DNA of 64,000 bases from Lentzea sp. NBRC 105346 (GCF_030269605.1 NZ_BSTQ01000009.1:248001-312000); one strand, 5' to 3'. Numbered from the stretch's first letter, positions 26,229-35,352 are shown. Made by a program: numbers and translations. Notes: generated by a model from the letters alone, not told the origin.

Positions 26229-26257
26229 AAAGGCCCCCGCTATTCGCGAGGGCCTTT
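26229..26257 (-). terminator. tRNA-His terminator
   Basis: AAAGGCCC (26229-26236) pairs with GGGCCTTT (26250-26257), extended by GC pairs inside with one mismatch. On the minus strand it follows the tRNA by a few bases and ends in CTTT. It separates tRNA-His from the ABC-F gene. Confidence 0.7.
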
Positions 26258-26265
26258 CGACAAAG

Positions 26266-26339
26266 GGTGAGTGACGGGACTTGAACCCGCGACACCTGGG
26301 ATCACAACCCAGTGCTCTACCGGCTGAGCTACACCCACC
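26266..26339 (-). tRNA. tRNA-His(GTG)
   Basis: The minus strand reads GGTGGGTGTAGCTC at the 5' end, with the extra G at position -1 typical of tRNA-His. The anticodon loop TTGTGAT gives GTG, the T-arm is GGGTTCAAGTCCC, and the acceptor CACTCAC pairs with one G-U. CCA is not encoded. Confidence 0.95.
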
Positions 26340-26405
26340 ATTGGCCGGTCTCTCGACCGGCGCAGAAAGCATAGCGTGCGTACCTACCGATATTGAAATC
26401 GGGGG

Positions 26406-27008
26406 TCAGTCGGCGTTCTTCAGCAGCTCAGCGGCCACCGCCTGGGCCTGTTCGGACGTCGGCCCCGGCTGCGGCACGAACGCGGTGCGCCGGTAGTAGG
26501 CCAGCTCGCGGATCGACTCCTTGATGTCCGCCAGCGCCCGGTGCGCGAGGCCCTTGCCCGGCTGCGCGTAGTAGATGCGCGGGTACCAGCGCCGGCACAG
26601 CTCCTTGATCGACGACACGTCGACCATGCGGTAGTGCAGGTGCGCGTCCAGGGTCTGCATGTCGCGGGCGATGAACCCGCGGTCGGTCGCGATCGAGTTG
26701 CCGGCGAGCGGCGCCGTGCGCGGGTCCGGCACCCATTCCTTGATGTAGGCGAGGACCATCGCCTCGGCCTCTTCGAGGGTCACCTTCGACTCGCGGACCT
26801 CTTCGGTGAGGCCGGACTTGGCGTGCATCTGCATGACGACTTCCGGCATCGAGTCGAGCACCTCGTCGTCGGCGTGGATCACCACGTCCACGCCTTCGCC
26901 GAGCACGTTCAGCTCCGCGTCGGTGACCAGGGCCGCGATCTCGATCAGGGCGTCCTTGCCCAAATCGAGTCCGGTCATCTCACAGTCGATCCACACCAGA
27001 CGTTCCAT
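26406..27008 (-). CDS. orn: Oligoribonuclease
   Basis: This 200-residue 3'-5' exonuclease degrades 2-5 nucleotide RNAs left by other RNases. It has the DEDDh motifs: [10 protein letters not shown] (Asp, Glu), [11 protein letters not shown] (Asp), and [11 protein letters not shown] (His, Asp). Length and order match orthologues throughout actinobacteria. I chose ATG 27008 ([10 protein letters not shown]), which fits the family N-terminus. It lies alone, divergent from the HerA-like gene 75 bases away. Confidence 0.95.
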   Translation of the reverse strand: MERLVWIDCEMTGLDLGKDALIEIAALVTDAELNVLGEGVDVVIHADDEVLDSMPEVVMQMHAKSGLTEEVRESKVTLEEAEAMVLAYIKEWVPDPRTAPLAGNSIATDRGFIARDMQTLDAHLHYRMVDVSSIKELCRRWYPRIYYAQPGKGLAHRALADIKESIRELAYYRRTAFVPQPGPTSEQAQAVAAELLKNAD

Positions 27009-27083
27009 CACCCCATGAAGCCTAGTGGTCAACACTTCAACTTCGAGTGGCGCATGGAGCCAACCTGATTACGCTCGTCGCAT

Positions 27084-28595
27084 ATGACGGCTCAGTCTGA
27101 GATCGCTGCTGGTTATGCCCTTGAAGGTGCGGCCATCGAACTCGGTGCCGTGCTCGTCGACGACAAGGTCGACCCCTCCGCACACGTGCGCATCCCGCTG
27201 TCGATGGTGAACCGGCACGGTCTGGTGGCCGGCGCGACCGGCACCGGCAAGACGAAGACCCTGCAGCTCGTCGCGGAACAGCTGTCCGCGAACGGCGTTC
27301 CGGTGGTAATGGCGGACGTCAAGGGCGACCTCTCCGGGCTGTCCCAGCAGGGTTCCAGCAGCGACCGGATCACGGCCCGCTCCGCCGACACCGGCGACGA
27401 CTGGCAGCCGCAGAGCCATCCCGTGCAGTTCCTGTCGATCGGCACCGGCGGGCTCGGCGTCCCGTTGCGGGCGACGGTCACGAGCTTCGGCCCGATCCTG
27501 CTGTCGAAGGTGCTGGGCCTCAACGACACCCAGGAGTCGACGCTCGGGCTGATCTTCCACTGGGCCGACAGCCGCGGCCTGCCGTTGCTGGACACCAAGG
27601 ACCTGCGCGCGGTCATCACCCACCTGACCAGCGACGAGGGCAAGGAGGACCTCAAGGGCATCGGCGGTGTCTCGTCCGCGACCGCGGGCGTGATCCTGCG
27701 CGCGCTGGTGAACCTGGAGGCGCAGGGCGGCGACCGGTTCTTCGGCGAGCCCGAGCTCGACCCGAACGACCTCATGCGGGTCAACGACGGCAAGGGGGTC
27801 GTCAGCCTCCTGGAGGTCGGTGACCTGCAGTCGAACCCGGTGCTGTTCTCCACCTTCCTGATGTGGCTGCTGGCCGAACTGTTCGAGGACCTGCCCGAGG
27901 AGGGCGACCTCGACAAGCCGAAGCTCGTGTTCTTCTTCGACGAGGCGCACCTGCTGTTCGCGGAGGCGTCGAAGGCGTTCCTGGAGAAGATCACGCAGAC
28001 CGTGAAGCTGATCCGGTCCAAGGGCGTCGGCGTCTTCTTCTGCACGCAGCTGCCGACCGACGTGCCGAACGAGGTGCTGTCGCAGCTCGGCGCCCGCATC
28101 CAGCACGCGCTGCGGGCGTTCACGCCGGACGACCAGAAAGCGTTGGCGCGCACGGTGAAGACGTACCCGACGACACCGCACTACGACCTGGAGAAGGCGC
28201 TCACGTCGCTCGGCACCGGCGAGGCGATCGTGACCGTGCTGAGCGAGAAGGGTGCGCCGACGCCGGTCGCGTGGACGCGGCTGCGGGCGCCGCGTTCGTT
28301 GATGGACACCATCGGGACGGACGCGATCAAGCAGGCCGCGTCGTCGTCCGAGCTGCACGGCAAGTACGGCGAGACCGTGGACCGCGAGTCGGCCTACGAG
28401 CAGCTGATGGCCAAAGTCGCGGCACCCGAACAGCAGCAACAGGAAGCCCCGGCCCCTCCGGCGAAGGAGGAACCGGGGCTCGTGGAGAAGGTGCTCGGCA
28501 ACTCGGCGGTGAAGTCGTTCCTACGCTCGGCTGGTAGCGCTCTCGCGAGGGAGATCACCCGCGGCATCTTCGGTACTTCTCGCAAGCGACGCTGA
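27084..28595 (+). CDS. HerA-like helicase-domain ATPase (DUF853)
   Basis: This 503-residue protein is of the YjgR/DUF853 type. It has Walker A GATGTGKT (50-57), MADVKGDLSGL after the second strand, and Walker B KLVFFFDEAHLLF (about 279-291). The motif VFFCTQLPTDVP and the arginine-finger region LGARIQHALRAF follow. The C-terminal tail is Gln/Pro/Glu-rich. Such proteins are widespread in actinobacteria; the physiological task is not established, and no NurA nuclease is encoded beside it. Its last 75 bases overlap the convergent MFS gene. Confidence 0.85.
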   Translation: MTAQSEIAAGYALEGAAIELGAVLVDDKVDPSAHVRIPLSMVNRHGLVAGATGTGKTKTLQLVAEQLSANGVPVVMADVKGDLSGLSQQGSSSDRITARSADTGDDWQPQSHPVQFLSIGTGGLGVPLRATVTSFGPILLSKVLGLNDTQESTLGLIFHWADSRGLPLLDTKDLRAVITHLTSDEGKEDLKGIGGVSSATAGVILRALVNLEAQGGDRFFGEPELDPNDLMRVNDGKGVVSLLEVGDLQSNPVLFSTFLMWLLAELFEDLPEEGDLDKPKLVFFFDEAHLLFAEASKAFLEKITQTVKLIRSKGVGVFFCTQLPTDVPNEVLSQLGARIQHALRAFTPDDQKALARTVKTYPTTPHYDLEKALTSLGTGEAIVTVLSEKGAPTPVAWTRLRAPRSLMDTIGTDAIKQAASSSELHGKYGETVDRESAYEQLMAKVAAPEQQQQEAPAPPAKEEPGLVEKVLGNSAVKSFLRSAGSALAREITRGIFGTSRKRR

Positions 28596-29828
28596 CAGCA
28601 GGGCGGCGCCGATCGACAGGGCGCCCGCGACGTACCAGGCGAGGTCGTACGCGCCGAAGTGGTCGCGGGTGAGCCCGGCCGCGGTGGCCGCGAACGCCGC
28701 GCCGAACTGGTGCGACGCGAACACCCAGCCGAACACGACCGGCCCGGACATGCCGAAGTACTGGCGGCACAACGCGACCGTGGGCGGCACGGTCGCGACC
28801 CAGTCGAGGCCGTAGAAGATGATGAACACGAGCATCGACGGGTGGGCCGACTCGGCGAACAGCTGGGGCAGCACCAGCAACGACAGTCCGCGCAGCGCGT
28901 AGTACATCGCGAGCAGCAGCCGGGAGTCGACGCGGTCGGTCAGCCAGCCGGACACGATCGTGCCCGCGATGTCGAAGATCCCGACGAGCGCCAGCAGCCC
29001 GGCCGCGGTCGTCGACGGCATGCCGTGGTCGTGCGCGGCGGGGATGAAATGCGTGCCGACGAGCCCGTTCGTCGTCGCGCCGCAGATCGCGAAACCGCCC
29101 GCCAGCAACCAGAACGCCCGCGTCCTCGACGCGGTCCTCAGTGCGCCGATCGCACGTTGCGCCGCGCCACCGGTGTGTTCGGGCCGCGGCACGTCCTCGG
29201 CGCCGCCGTACGGCCGCAGGCCGATGTCGATCGGGTACTCGCGCAGGAAGAACACCGCCAGCGGCACGACGGCCAGCGCCGCCACGCAGATCACCAGCGA
29301 CGCGGGCCGCCAGCCGTAGTCGTCCGCGAGCCACGCCACGGTCGGCAGGAACACCAGCTGTCCCGCCGCACCGCCGGCCGTCAGCACACCCGTGACGAGG
29401 CCGCGGTGCTTCACGAACCAGCGCCCGGTGATCGTCGCGACGAACGCCAGCGCCATCGACCCCGTGCCAAGCCCGACGACGACACCCCACAGCAGCACCA
29501 GCTGCCAGCTCTGCGTCATGAAGACGGTCAGCCCGCTGCCGATCGCGACGAGCGTCAACGCACTCGCGACCACCCGCCGTACCCCGAAGCGATCCATCAA
29601 CGCCGCCGCGAACGGCGCGGTCAGCCCGTACAGCAACAGGTTGATCGACACGGCGAGCGAGATCGTGCCGGTCGTCCACCCGAACTCGTGCTGCAACGGC
29701 GCGATCAACGCCCCCGGCGCCGCGCGAAAAGACGCCGCGCCGACCAGCGCGACGAACGACACCCCAGCGACCACCCAGGCCCAGTGAACTCTCACGCCGA
29801 TCAGCCTCAGCGATAGAGGACGTGACAA
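28521..29828 (-). CDS. MFS transporter
   Basis: This 435-residue integral membrane protein has twelve predictable helices, for example VVAGVSFVALVGAASF near the N-terminus. The loop LMDRFGVRRVV between helices 2 and 3 matches the MFS signature D-R-x-G-R-R. A second copy-like loop, GWLTDRVDSRLLL, lies in the second half. The sequence resembles monocarboxylate/oxalate-type MFS members, but the substrate is unknown. Its 3' end overlaps the HerA-like gene by 75 bases on the opposite strand. Its start is 38 bases from a divergent AraC-type regulator, probably its regulator. Confidence 0.83.
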   Translation of the reverse strand: MSRPLSLRLIGVRVHWAWVVAGVSFVALVGAASFRAAPGALIAPLQHEFGWTTGTISLAVSINLLLYGLTAPFAAALMDRFGVRRVVASALTLVAIGSGLTVFMTQSWQLVLLWGVVVGLGTGSMALAFVATITGRWFVKHRGLVTGVLTAGGAAGQLVFLPTVAWLADDYGWRPASLVICVAALAVVPLAVFFLREYPIDIGLRPYGGAEDVPRPEHTGGAAQRAIGALRTASRTRAFWLLAGGFAICGATTNGLVGTHFIPAAHDHGMPSTTAAGLLALVGIFDIAGTIVSGWLTDRVDSRLLLAMYYALRGLSLLVLPQLFAESAHPSMLVFIIFYGLDWVATVPPTVALCRQYFGMSGPVVFGWVFASHQFGAAFAATAAGLTRDHFGAYDLAWYVAGALSIGAALLSASLARSTEDAAGDLPRESATSRA

Positions 29829-29866
29829 CCAGTGGCCTGACAGCCAACATGTGAAAGAATCCGGCC

Positions 29867-30805
29867 ATGCCGCATCGGATCGCAGTGCTCGCGCTGGAGG
29901 TGTCGATCGCCTTCGACATCGGCAGCTCGACGCACATGTTCGCCCAGCTCCCGGACCGCTACGAGGTGCTGGTCTGCTCGCCGGGCCGCCGCCCGATCGC
30001 CACGTCCGGCGGCTACGACATCACGCCGTCGTACGACCTGGACGTGCTGCGCGACGCCGACACGGTCCTCGTGCCCGGCACGCGCTACGAACCCGCGCGC
30101 CGCGGCTCGTTGGAACCGGCCGTACGGGAGGCGCTGCTGGGGACGCGGGCGCCGCGGATCATGTCGATCTGTACGGGCGCCTTCGTGCTGGCCGCGGCCG
30201 GTCTGCTCGACGGCCGTCCCGCGACCACGCACTGGAGCGCCACCGAGCAGTTCCGAGCGCTGTATCCGCGGGTCCGGCTGAACCCGGACGTGCTGTTCGT
30301 CGACGACGGCGACGTGCTCACCTCGGCCGGTGTCGCCGCCGGGATCGACCTCTGCCTGCACGTGATCCGGTCGGACCACGGCAGCGAGGTGGCGTCCCGC
30401 GTGGCCCGGTACTGCGTCGTGCCGCCGCACCGGCAGGGCGGCCAGTCGCAGTTCATCTCACGTCCGGTGCCGTCGATCGGCGACTCGTCCACCGCGCCGG
30501 CGCGCGCATGGGCGTTGAACCGGCTGGACTCGCCGCTGGAGCTCTCGGCGCTGGCCGAGCAGGCGCGGATGTCCGTGCGGACGTTCACGCGGCGGTTCCG
30601 GGAGGAGACCGGAATGTCGCCGGGCAAGTGGATCACGTTGCAACGGGTGGAGCGGGCGCGGCACCTGCTGGAGACCACGGACCTGCCGGTCGACCAGGTG
30701 GCGCAGCACTCCGGCTTCGGGACGGGCGCGGCTCTACGCCAACAGCTAGCGGCCTCGCTGGGCGTCTCACCCACCACCTACCGCCAAACCTTCCGCTCAG
30801 CCTGA
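29867..30805 (+). CDS. GlxA-type transcriptional regulator (DJ-1/PfpI + AraC)
   Basis: This 312-residue protein has two domains. The N-terminal part (about 5-175) is a class I glutaminase-amidotransferase-like sensor with MSICTGAFVLAAAGLL, where the cysteine nucleophile position is present, and THWSAT. The C-terminal AraC/XylS domain (about 210-310) has two helix-turn-helix units, ALAEQARMSVRTFTRRFREE and VDQVAQHSGFGTGAALRQQL. It is divergent from the MFS gene with only 38 bases between, so one region serves both promoters. Confidence 0.88.
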   Translation: MPHRIAVLALEVSIAFDIGSSTHMFAQLPDRYEVLVCSPGRRPIATSGGYDITPSYDLDVLRDADTVLVPGTRYEPARRGSLEPAVREALLGTRAPRIMSICTGAFVLAAAGLLDGRPATTHWSATEQFRALYPRVRLNPDVLFVDDGDVLTSAGVAAGIDLCLHVIRSDHGSEVASRVARYCVVPPHRQGGQSQFISRPVPSIGDSSTAPARAWALNRLDSPLELSALAEQARMSVRTFTRRFREETGMSPGKWITLQRVERARHLLETTDLPVDQVAQHSGFGTGAALRQQLAASLGVSPTTYRQTFRSA

Positions 30806-30864
30806 AGTGCCGTTAAGGCCACCTTTACAGCGCTCAGTGCCGTAAAGGTGGCCTTAACGGCACT
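30806..30864. terminator. Perfect 23-bp inverted repeat between convergent genes
   Basis: The arms 30806-30828 and 30842-30864 are exact reverse complements (core GGCCACCTTTAC / GTAAAGGTGGCC) around a 13-base loop. The left arm begins directly after the GlxA-type gene. The right arm contains the last codons and stop of the opposite NB-ARC gene. It should stop transcription both ways. Confidence 0.7.
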
Positions 30865-33175
30865 GAGCGATGAGGCCGTGGAAGCCGTGGGCTTGGGCGA
30901 TTTCCAAGGCCTCTGCGTACCTGCCCAGGCCGATCAACGCCTTCGCCTCGCAGAACCGCGACCGCGATCCGCCAGCCAGCACCAGCGCCCGCTTGAAGTG
31001 CTCGGCGGAACCCGCATCGTCGCCGAGCGCGGCCAGCACGGTCCCGAGCACGCGGTGCGCGTCGGCCTCCGCGGTGTGGTCGCCACCGAGCGGTGCCAGC
31101 TCGACGGCCTGCCGGGCCGACGCCAACGCACCGTCCAGGTCGCCCAGGTCGAGCTGGACCTCGGCGAAGTGGAACAGCCCGCGGCCGCCGTACGCGGTGT
31201 CGCCCAGCTCGCGCATCGTGTCCATCGCGGACGTGAGGCAGCGGTGGGCCTCCGCAGGGCGCCCCGCCTCGCGGTGGGCGGTGCCGACAGCGGCCAGCGC
31301 CAGCGCCGCCACGTAGGCGACGCCCATCGACGACGCCAGTTCGTGGGCTCGGCGGTAGTGCACCAGAGCCTGTTCGGGGTCACCACTGTCGAGGAAGACG
31401 TTGCCCAGGTTCACCAGGCTGTTGGCGACGATGTTGCGCGCACCGACCGATTCGCCGAGGGCGACGGCCCGGCGTCCGCACTCCTCCGCGGAGGAGAGCT
31501 GCCCGACCTCGTACCACAACGCGGTCATCATCCCCAGTGACGCCGCTTCCAGTTCCTGCCAGCCGGTGCGTTGTCCCAGCCCGACGGCCGCAGAGCCGTG
31601 CTCGAGCGCCAGCGCGTAGGAGTTCAGCCGCGTGTACGCGCCGGACAGGCTGAAGTGTGCGGCGGCCTGCGCTCTCAGATCACCCGCCTCCGCGGCGAAC
31701 CGCAGGGCCGCCGACGCCGCGGCCGTCCACATGAGTCCGTTGCCGGACATCCAGTAGTGCGTGCGCAGCGTGTCCGCGATCAGCCAGGCCCGTTCGTGCA
31801 TGTCCGAAGATCGGCAGTCCGTCACCGCCGACGTCAGGTTGCCCAGCTCGGGATCCAGCCAGTCCGGACCGGCCTGCACCGGAGGCAACGGCGGCACCGG
31901 CAGGCGGAGCGCCTCCGGCGAGTGCGTCCGCACGACCGCGTCGGCGTGCGCGAGATACCAGTCGTACAGCGCGGACGGGTCCTCGCTCTCCGCGAGCTCG
32001 GCCGCGTAGAGCCGCAACAGGTCGTGGAAGCCGTACCGGCCCGGCGCGCGTTCCTGCACCAGATGGGCGGACACCAGCCGGTGCAACCCGTCGGCAGCGG
32101 AGGACCCCGTGAGGAACGACGCCAGGTCGGCGGTGAAGTCCTCGCCGGGCACGAGTCCGAGCATGCGGAACAGATGTTTGTCCGCAGTGGACAGCCGGTG
32201 ATAGGAGAGGTCGAACGCAGCGCGCACCGCCGCGTGCGGGTCGTCGTCCACGGCGAGGTGGGTCAGCAGGTTGCCCGAGCGCAACGACTCCACGTGTGCC
32301 GACAGCGGCTGGCCCGGCTGGTCGGCCAGGTGCGCGGCGGCCACCCGCAACGCCAGCGGCAGCGATCCGCACAGCGACACGAGTTCCTGCGCCGCAACGG
32401 GTTCCGCATCGACGCGGGACTCGCCGAGCGTGCTGCTCAGCAGCTCCCCGGCCTCGCCGGAGCTCATCACGTCCAGGTCGAGCCGGGCCGCGCTGAGGTC
32501 GTGCAGCTGGTCGCGGCTGGTGATCACCGCAAGCGAGGTCGGGTGGTCCGGAACCAGGTCGCGCACCTGTTCGACGTCGGCGACGTTGTCCAGCAGCACC
32601 AGCATCTTCCGGTCCGCCAGCAACGCCTGGTACAGCACGACGGCCTGTTCGGGTGACGGCGGAACCTGCTCGGGCGGCAGGCCGAACGCGCGCAGGAACC
32701 GGGCCGCGACCTCGGTCGCCCGCAACGGCCGGCCCCAGGTGTAGCCGCGCAGGTCCGCGTACAGCTGGCCGTCCGGGAACCGCGACCGCACGCGATGCGC
32801 CCAGCGCACCGCCAGCGAGGTCTTGCCGACGCCTGCCGTTCCGGTGATGACCACCGGGCCGCCCGATGCATCGTCCAACGCGGACAGTTGTCCTTGCCGG
32901 CCAACGAATCCGCGCGCGTCCATCGGCAGCTGCGCCGGTGGACGAACCAGCTTCGGCAGCTCGAACGGTGGCCACAGCATGCGCACCGCGCCCGCGAGCC
33001 GGACGGCCGTCTGGGGTTCCGGCTCACGCGTGTGGCCCTGTTCGAGCGCGCGCACCGTCCGCACGCTCACGTCGGCCAGCTCCGCGACCGCCTGCTGGGT
33101 CAGTCCGCGCCGCGCCCGATGCTCACGCAGCGCCGCACCGAACGAACCGGACTCTGCCGCCATCCGCGGCACCAC
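30854..33175 (-). CDS. XRE / NB-ARC / TPR transcriptional regulator
   Basis: This 773-residue STAND-type regulator has an N-terminal XRE helix-turn-helix (about 13-65: RRGLTQQAVAELADVSVRTV). The NB-ARC ATPase domain has Walker A GTAGVGKT (112-119), Walker B MLVLLDNV and SLAVITSR. TPR repeats fill about 470-770 (ALAAVGTAHREAGRPAEAHR, AEVQLDLGDLDGALASARQA). The order resembles SARP-related AfsR-like proteins with a XRE domain in place of the SARP domain. GTG 33175 is used; ATG 33163 is possible. It stands alone, so its target and inducer are unknown. Confidence 0.87.
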   Translation of the reverse strand: MVPRMAAESGSFGAALREHRARRGLTQQAVAELADVSVRTVRALEQGHTREPEPQTAVRLAGAVRMLWPPFELPKLVRPPAQLPMDARGFVGRQGQLSALDDASGGPVVITGTAGVGKTSLAVRWAHRVRSRFPDGQLYADLRGYTWGRPLRATEVAARFLRAFGLPPEQVPPSPEQAVVLYQALLADRKMLVLLDNVADVEQVRDLVPDHPTSLAVITSRDQLHDLSAARLDLDVMSSGEAGELLSSTLGESRVDAEPVAAQELVSLCGSLPLALRVAAAHLADQPGQPLSAHVESLRSGNLLTHLAVDDDPHAAVRAAFDLSYHRLSTADKHLFRMLGLVPGEDFTADLASFLTGSSAADGLHRLVSAHLVQERAPGRYGFHDLLRLYAAELAESEDPSALYDWYLAHADAVVRTHSPEALRLPVPPLPPVQAGPDWLDPELGNLTSAVTDCRSSDMHERAWLIADTLRTHYWMSGNGLMWTAAASAALRFAAEAGDLRAQAAAHFSLSGAYTRLNSYALALEHGSAAVGLGQRTGWQELEAASLGMMTALWYEVGQLSSAEECGRRAVALGESVGARNIVANSLVNLGNVFLDSGDPEQALVHYRRAHELASSMGVAYVAALALAAVGTAHREAGRPAEAHRCLTSAMDTMRELGDTAYGGRGLFHFAEVQLDLGDLDGALASARQAVELAPLGGDHTAEADAHRVLGTVLAALGDDAGSAEHFKRALVLAGGSRSRFCEAKALIGLGRYAEALEIAQAHGFHGLIAQCR

Positions 33176-33188
33176 CTTCAGTCAGACG

Positions 33189-34673
33189 TCAGGAATGGGC
33201 CCATAAAAAAGGGCTCAGCAACCCTGGCACCGCCTCGTCCGCCAGCGCCAGTCCCTCCGGCGTTCCGACGTCCAGCACGTGGTAGACCCCATCACCGGCG
33301 GCGGTGGTCGCGGAGACCGTGACGAGTCCCGCGCGCCGCTGGAAGAACGACTGGTGCACGCGCCAGCCGATGATGCCGGTTCGTTGCAGCGCAACGGTTT
33401 CCCTGGCGAGCGACCCGCTGCGCGTAACCAGATAGCGGTCGTCCAGGGCGTGTCCCAGCGCCCGATACCGGTCCCAGCCCACGAAGACCGCGAACGGCAG
33501 CAGTGCGACCGCGATCGGCCAGGCCCACGATGGCGCGTACACCGCTAGTCCCACCGCAAGCACCACAACGGGTACGACCGAACGCACCAACCGCCGCCGC
33601 AGCGCCGCGATCGGGTGCCGTGCCAACGGGGTGAGTGTCGGCGCGACCGGCACGCGTAGTACCTCGGCGCCGACGCGGTGCGCCTCGGCCGTCGGCGCGG
33701 GCGGCAGCAGCAGGCTGCTCTCGCCCTTCGCGCCGAGCCCGGTCGTCACCGCGGCGGCCTTCGCGCCACGCCCCAGGCGCAGCAGCAACGGTTGCTGCAC
33801 CTCGACGCCGCGCAACCGCTGCTCGGACACCGACACGGACCGCGTGGTGAGTAAACCGCGCTGCACGCGCACGGTCTGGTCCGGTTCGCGGGTGAGGCGG
33901 TAGTTCCAGTACTGCAACACGTACACGACGAGCGACGCGAGGAACGTCAGCACGATCACGACGCCGGCGATCTTCGCGACCGTCAGCACGCTGTGCGACT
34001 CCATCACCCAGTTCGTCGCGGTGTCGACGACGTGCAGGTTGAGGTCGTCGGCGTAGTTCATGACGAAGCCGAACACGGCGCCCACCGCGACCAGACCGGA
34101 CAGCGACAGCGGCGCGAACCGCAGCCACTTCTGGTCCAGCTCGGCGAGCAGTTGCCCCTTCGGTTGTTCAGTGGGGTGAACAGGTTCGGAGACCGGCTTC
34201 TCGAGCAGCACCTGGCGCAGCCGCTCGGCTTCCTCGGACGTGACCGCGTCGAGCGTCAGCCCGCCGTCGTTGGCGTCGGTCGACCGCTGGCCCGTCCCGA
34301 CCCGCACGGCGGACAGCCCGAAGATCCGGTGGCCGAGCTTCGCGGTCAGGTCGACCGTCCGGATGCGCTCGCGGGGCACCGCCAAACGCTTGCGCACGAC
34401 CAAACCCGTGTGCAGCTCGACCTGTTCCGGCGTGATCCGGTACTTCGTCGTGCGCCAGTGCAGGAATCCCAGGCCGACGATCACCAGCACCGCGAACGCG
34501 CCGCTGCCGATGCGCCACGGGTCGCCGTTGCCGACGATCACCCAGATCAGGATCACCGGCAGCAACGCCAGGGTCTCGTTGAGCGGACGGACGATGAGCA
34601 TCTTGATGTGCAGCCGGTGCCACTCCTGGGGCGCGTCCACGACCTCGGGAGCCTGCGGTAGGGACGGCATCAT
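33189..34673 (-). CDS. Bacterial PH-domain membrane protein (YdbT-like)
   Basis: This 494-residue protein has repeated units of two transmembrane helices followed by a bPH2 (DUF304) domain. Helix pairs lie at about 33-75, 185-270 and 365-405. bPH2 motifs include YRITPEQVELHTGLVVRKRL, VPRERIRTVDL and YLVTRSGSLARETVALQRTG. It forms a coupled pair with the smaller bPH2 protein upstream (4-base ATGA overlap), as in the ydbS-ydbT arrangement. In Bacillus, YdbST contributes to amylocyclicin resistance. A role here in envelope or bacteriocin tolerance is only inference. Confidence 0.82.
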   Translation of the reverse strand: MMPSLPQAPEVVDAPQEWHRLHIKMLIVRPLNETLALLPVILIWVIVGNGDPWRIGSGAFAVLVIVGLGFLHWRTTKYRITPEQVELHTGLVVRKRLAVPRERIRTVDLTAKLGHRIFGLSAVRVGTGQRSTDANDGGLTLDAVTSEEAERLRQVLLEKPVSEPVHPTEQPKGQLLAELDQKWLRFAPLSLSGLVAVGAVFGFVMNYADDLNLHVVDTATNWVMESHSVLTVAKIAGVVIVLTFLASLVVYVLQYWNYRLTREPDQTVRVQRGLLTTRSVSVSEQRLRGVEVQQPLLLRLGRGAKAAAVTTGLGAKGESSLLLPPAPTAEAHRVGAEVLRVPVAPTLTPLARHPIAALRRRLVRSVVPVVVLAVGLAVYAPSWAWPIAVALLPFAVFVGWDRYRALGHALDDRYLVTRSGSLARETVALQRTGIIGWRVHQSFFQRRAGLVTVSATTAAGDGVYHVLDVGTPEGLALADEAVPGLLSPFLWAHS

Positions 34674-35176
34674 GTCGCATCACCGGGCGTTGCCTGGGTG
34701 GTCGTGGTCAGCTCGTCGACGAGCCGTGCGGCGGTGTCGAGGTCGAGGCCCTCGATCTCGACCGGACCCGCGGCGGACGCGGTCGTCACGGTCACCGTCG
34801 CCAGGCCGAGCATCTGCTGCAACGGCCCGCGCTTGGTGTCCACGGTCTGGATCCGTGACACCGGCGCGATCCGCCATTCCTGGTTGAACCAGCCGCTGAG
34901 CGTGTAGACCGCGTCCGGCGTGCTCTCCCAGCGGTGCACGCGGTAGCGCCACGACGGCATCACCACGGTGTGTGCGATGGCCAGCACGGCGGTCGTGAGC
35001 GCCAGCGCGAGCTGCCAGCCGGGCGCGTCGGCGGTGAAGAGCAGCACGATCAGCTGCGGGACCAGGACGACCGCCCAGCCGATGGCTGCGTTCAGCGTCC
35101 ACAGGACGATCGACTTGCGGCTCACCTGGTGGCGGGGCGCGCGCAGTTGCAGTGTCACCACACCACTGTGCCCCAC
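34670..35176 (-). CDS. Small bacterial PH-domain membrane protein (YdbS-like)
   Basis: This protein of up to 168 residues has two transmembrane helices (about 25-75) and a single bPH2 domain (WESTPDAVYTLSGWFNQEWR, VSRIQTVDTKRGPLQQMLGL). It is translationally coupled to the larger YdbT-like gene. The start is doubtful: GTG 35176 lies inside a strong palindrome (35168-35205), so GTG 35161 or 35158 may be used instead, shortening the protein by five or six residues. Confidence 0.8.
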   Translation of the reverse strand: MGHSGVVTLQLRAPRHQVSRKSIVLWTLNAAIGWAVVLVPQLIVLLFTADAPGWQLALALTTAVLAIAHTVVMPSWRYRVHRWESTPDAVYTLSGWFNQEWRIAPVSRIQTVDTKRGPLQQMLGLATVTVTTASAAGPVEIEGLDLDTAARLVDELTTTTQATPGDAT

Positions 35177-35205
35177 GTACGCCCGTCAGTGCGTACGTGG
35201 GGCAC
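35168..35205 (-). terminator. 15-bp palindrome after the secreted-peptide gene
   Basis: GTGCCCCACGTACGC (35168-35182) pairs perfectly with 35191-35205 around an 8-base loop. On the minus strand it begins 12 bases after the stop of the small peptide gene. It separates that gene from the bPH2 pair. Confidence 0.6.
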
Positions 35206-35217
35206 AGGAGTGTCGGG

Positions 35218-35352
35218 TCAGGGGGCGACGACGTAGGGCGGGGTGAAGACCTCTTGGGGGTCGGCCGACGCCGGACCCGCCGCCAGGAACAGTGCGCTCG
35301 AAATGAGGATCACTGCGGCGGCGATTCTGGCGATAGTGTTCACAATCATCAT
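35218..35352 (-). CDS. Small secreted peptide (44 residues), candidate signalling propeptide
   Basis: A short reading frame starts at ATG 35352 or ATG 35349, with GGAG 4 or 7 bases upstream. It encodes 44 residues: a basic start (MMIVNTIARIA), a hydrophobic core (AVILISSALFLAAG), an A-S-A signal-peptidase site, and a 14-residue tail DPQEVFTPPYVVAP. It is too short for usual gene callers, but start, signal sequence and ribosome site agree. It lies 50 bases from, and divergent to, an XRE/TPR regulator. That arrangement is typical of regulator/pheromone pairs of the RRNPP type. Peptide function is inference. Confidence 0.68.
   Translation of the reverse strand: MMIVNTIARIAAAVILISSALFLAAGPASADPQEVFTPPYVVAP

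Noticed and set aside
24851..26284. 477-codon plus-strand frame
   Set aside because: It is the antisense shadow of the ABC-F ATPase and runs into the tRNA-His terminator.
26266..26339. tRNA-His as a second attachment site of the ICE
   Set aside because: Its 3' half differs from that of tRNA-Lys and no integrase lies next to it.
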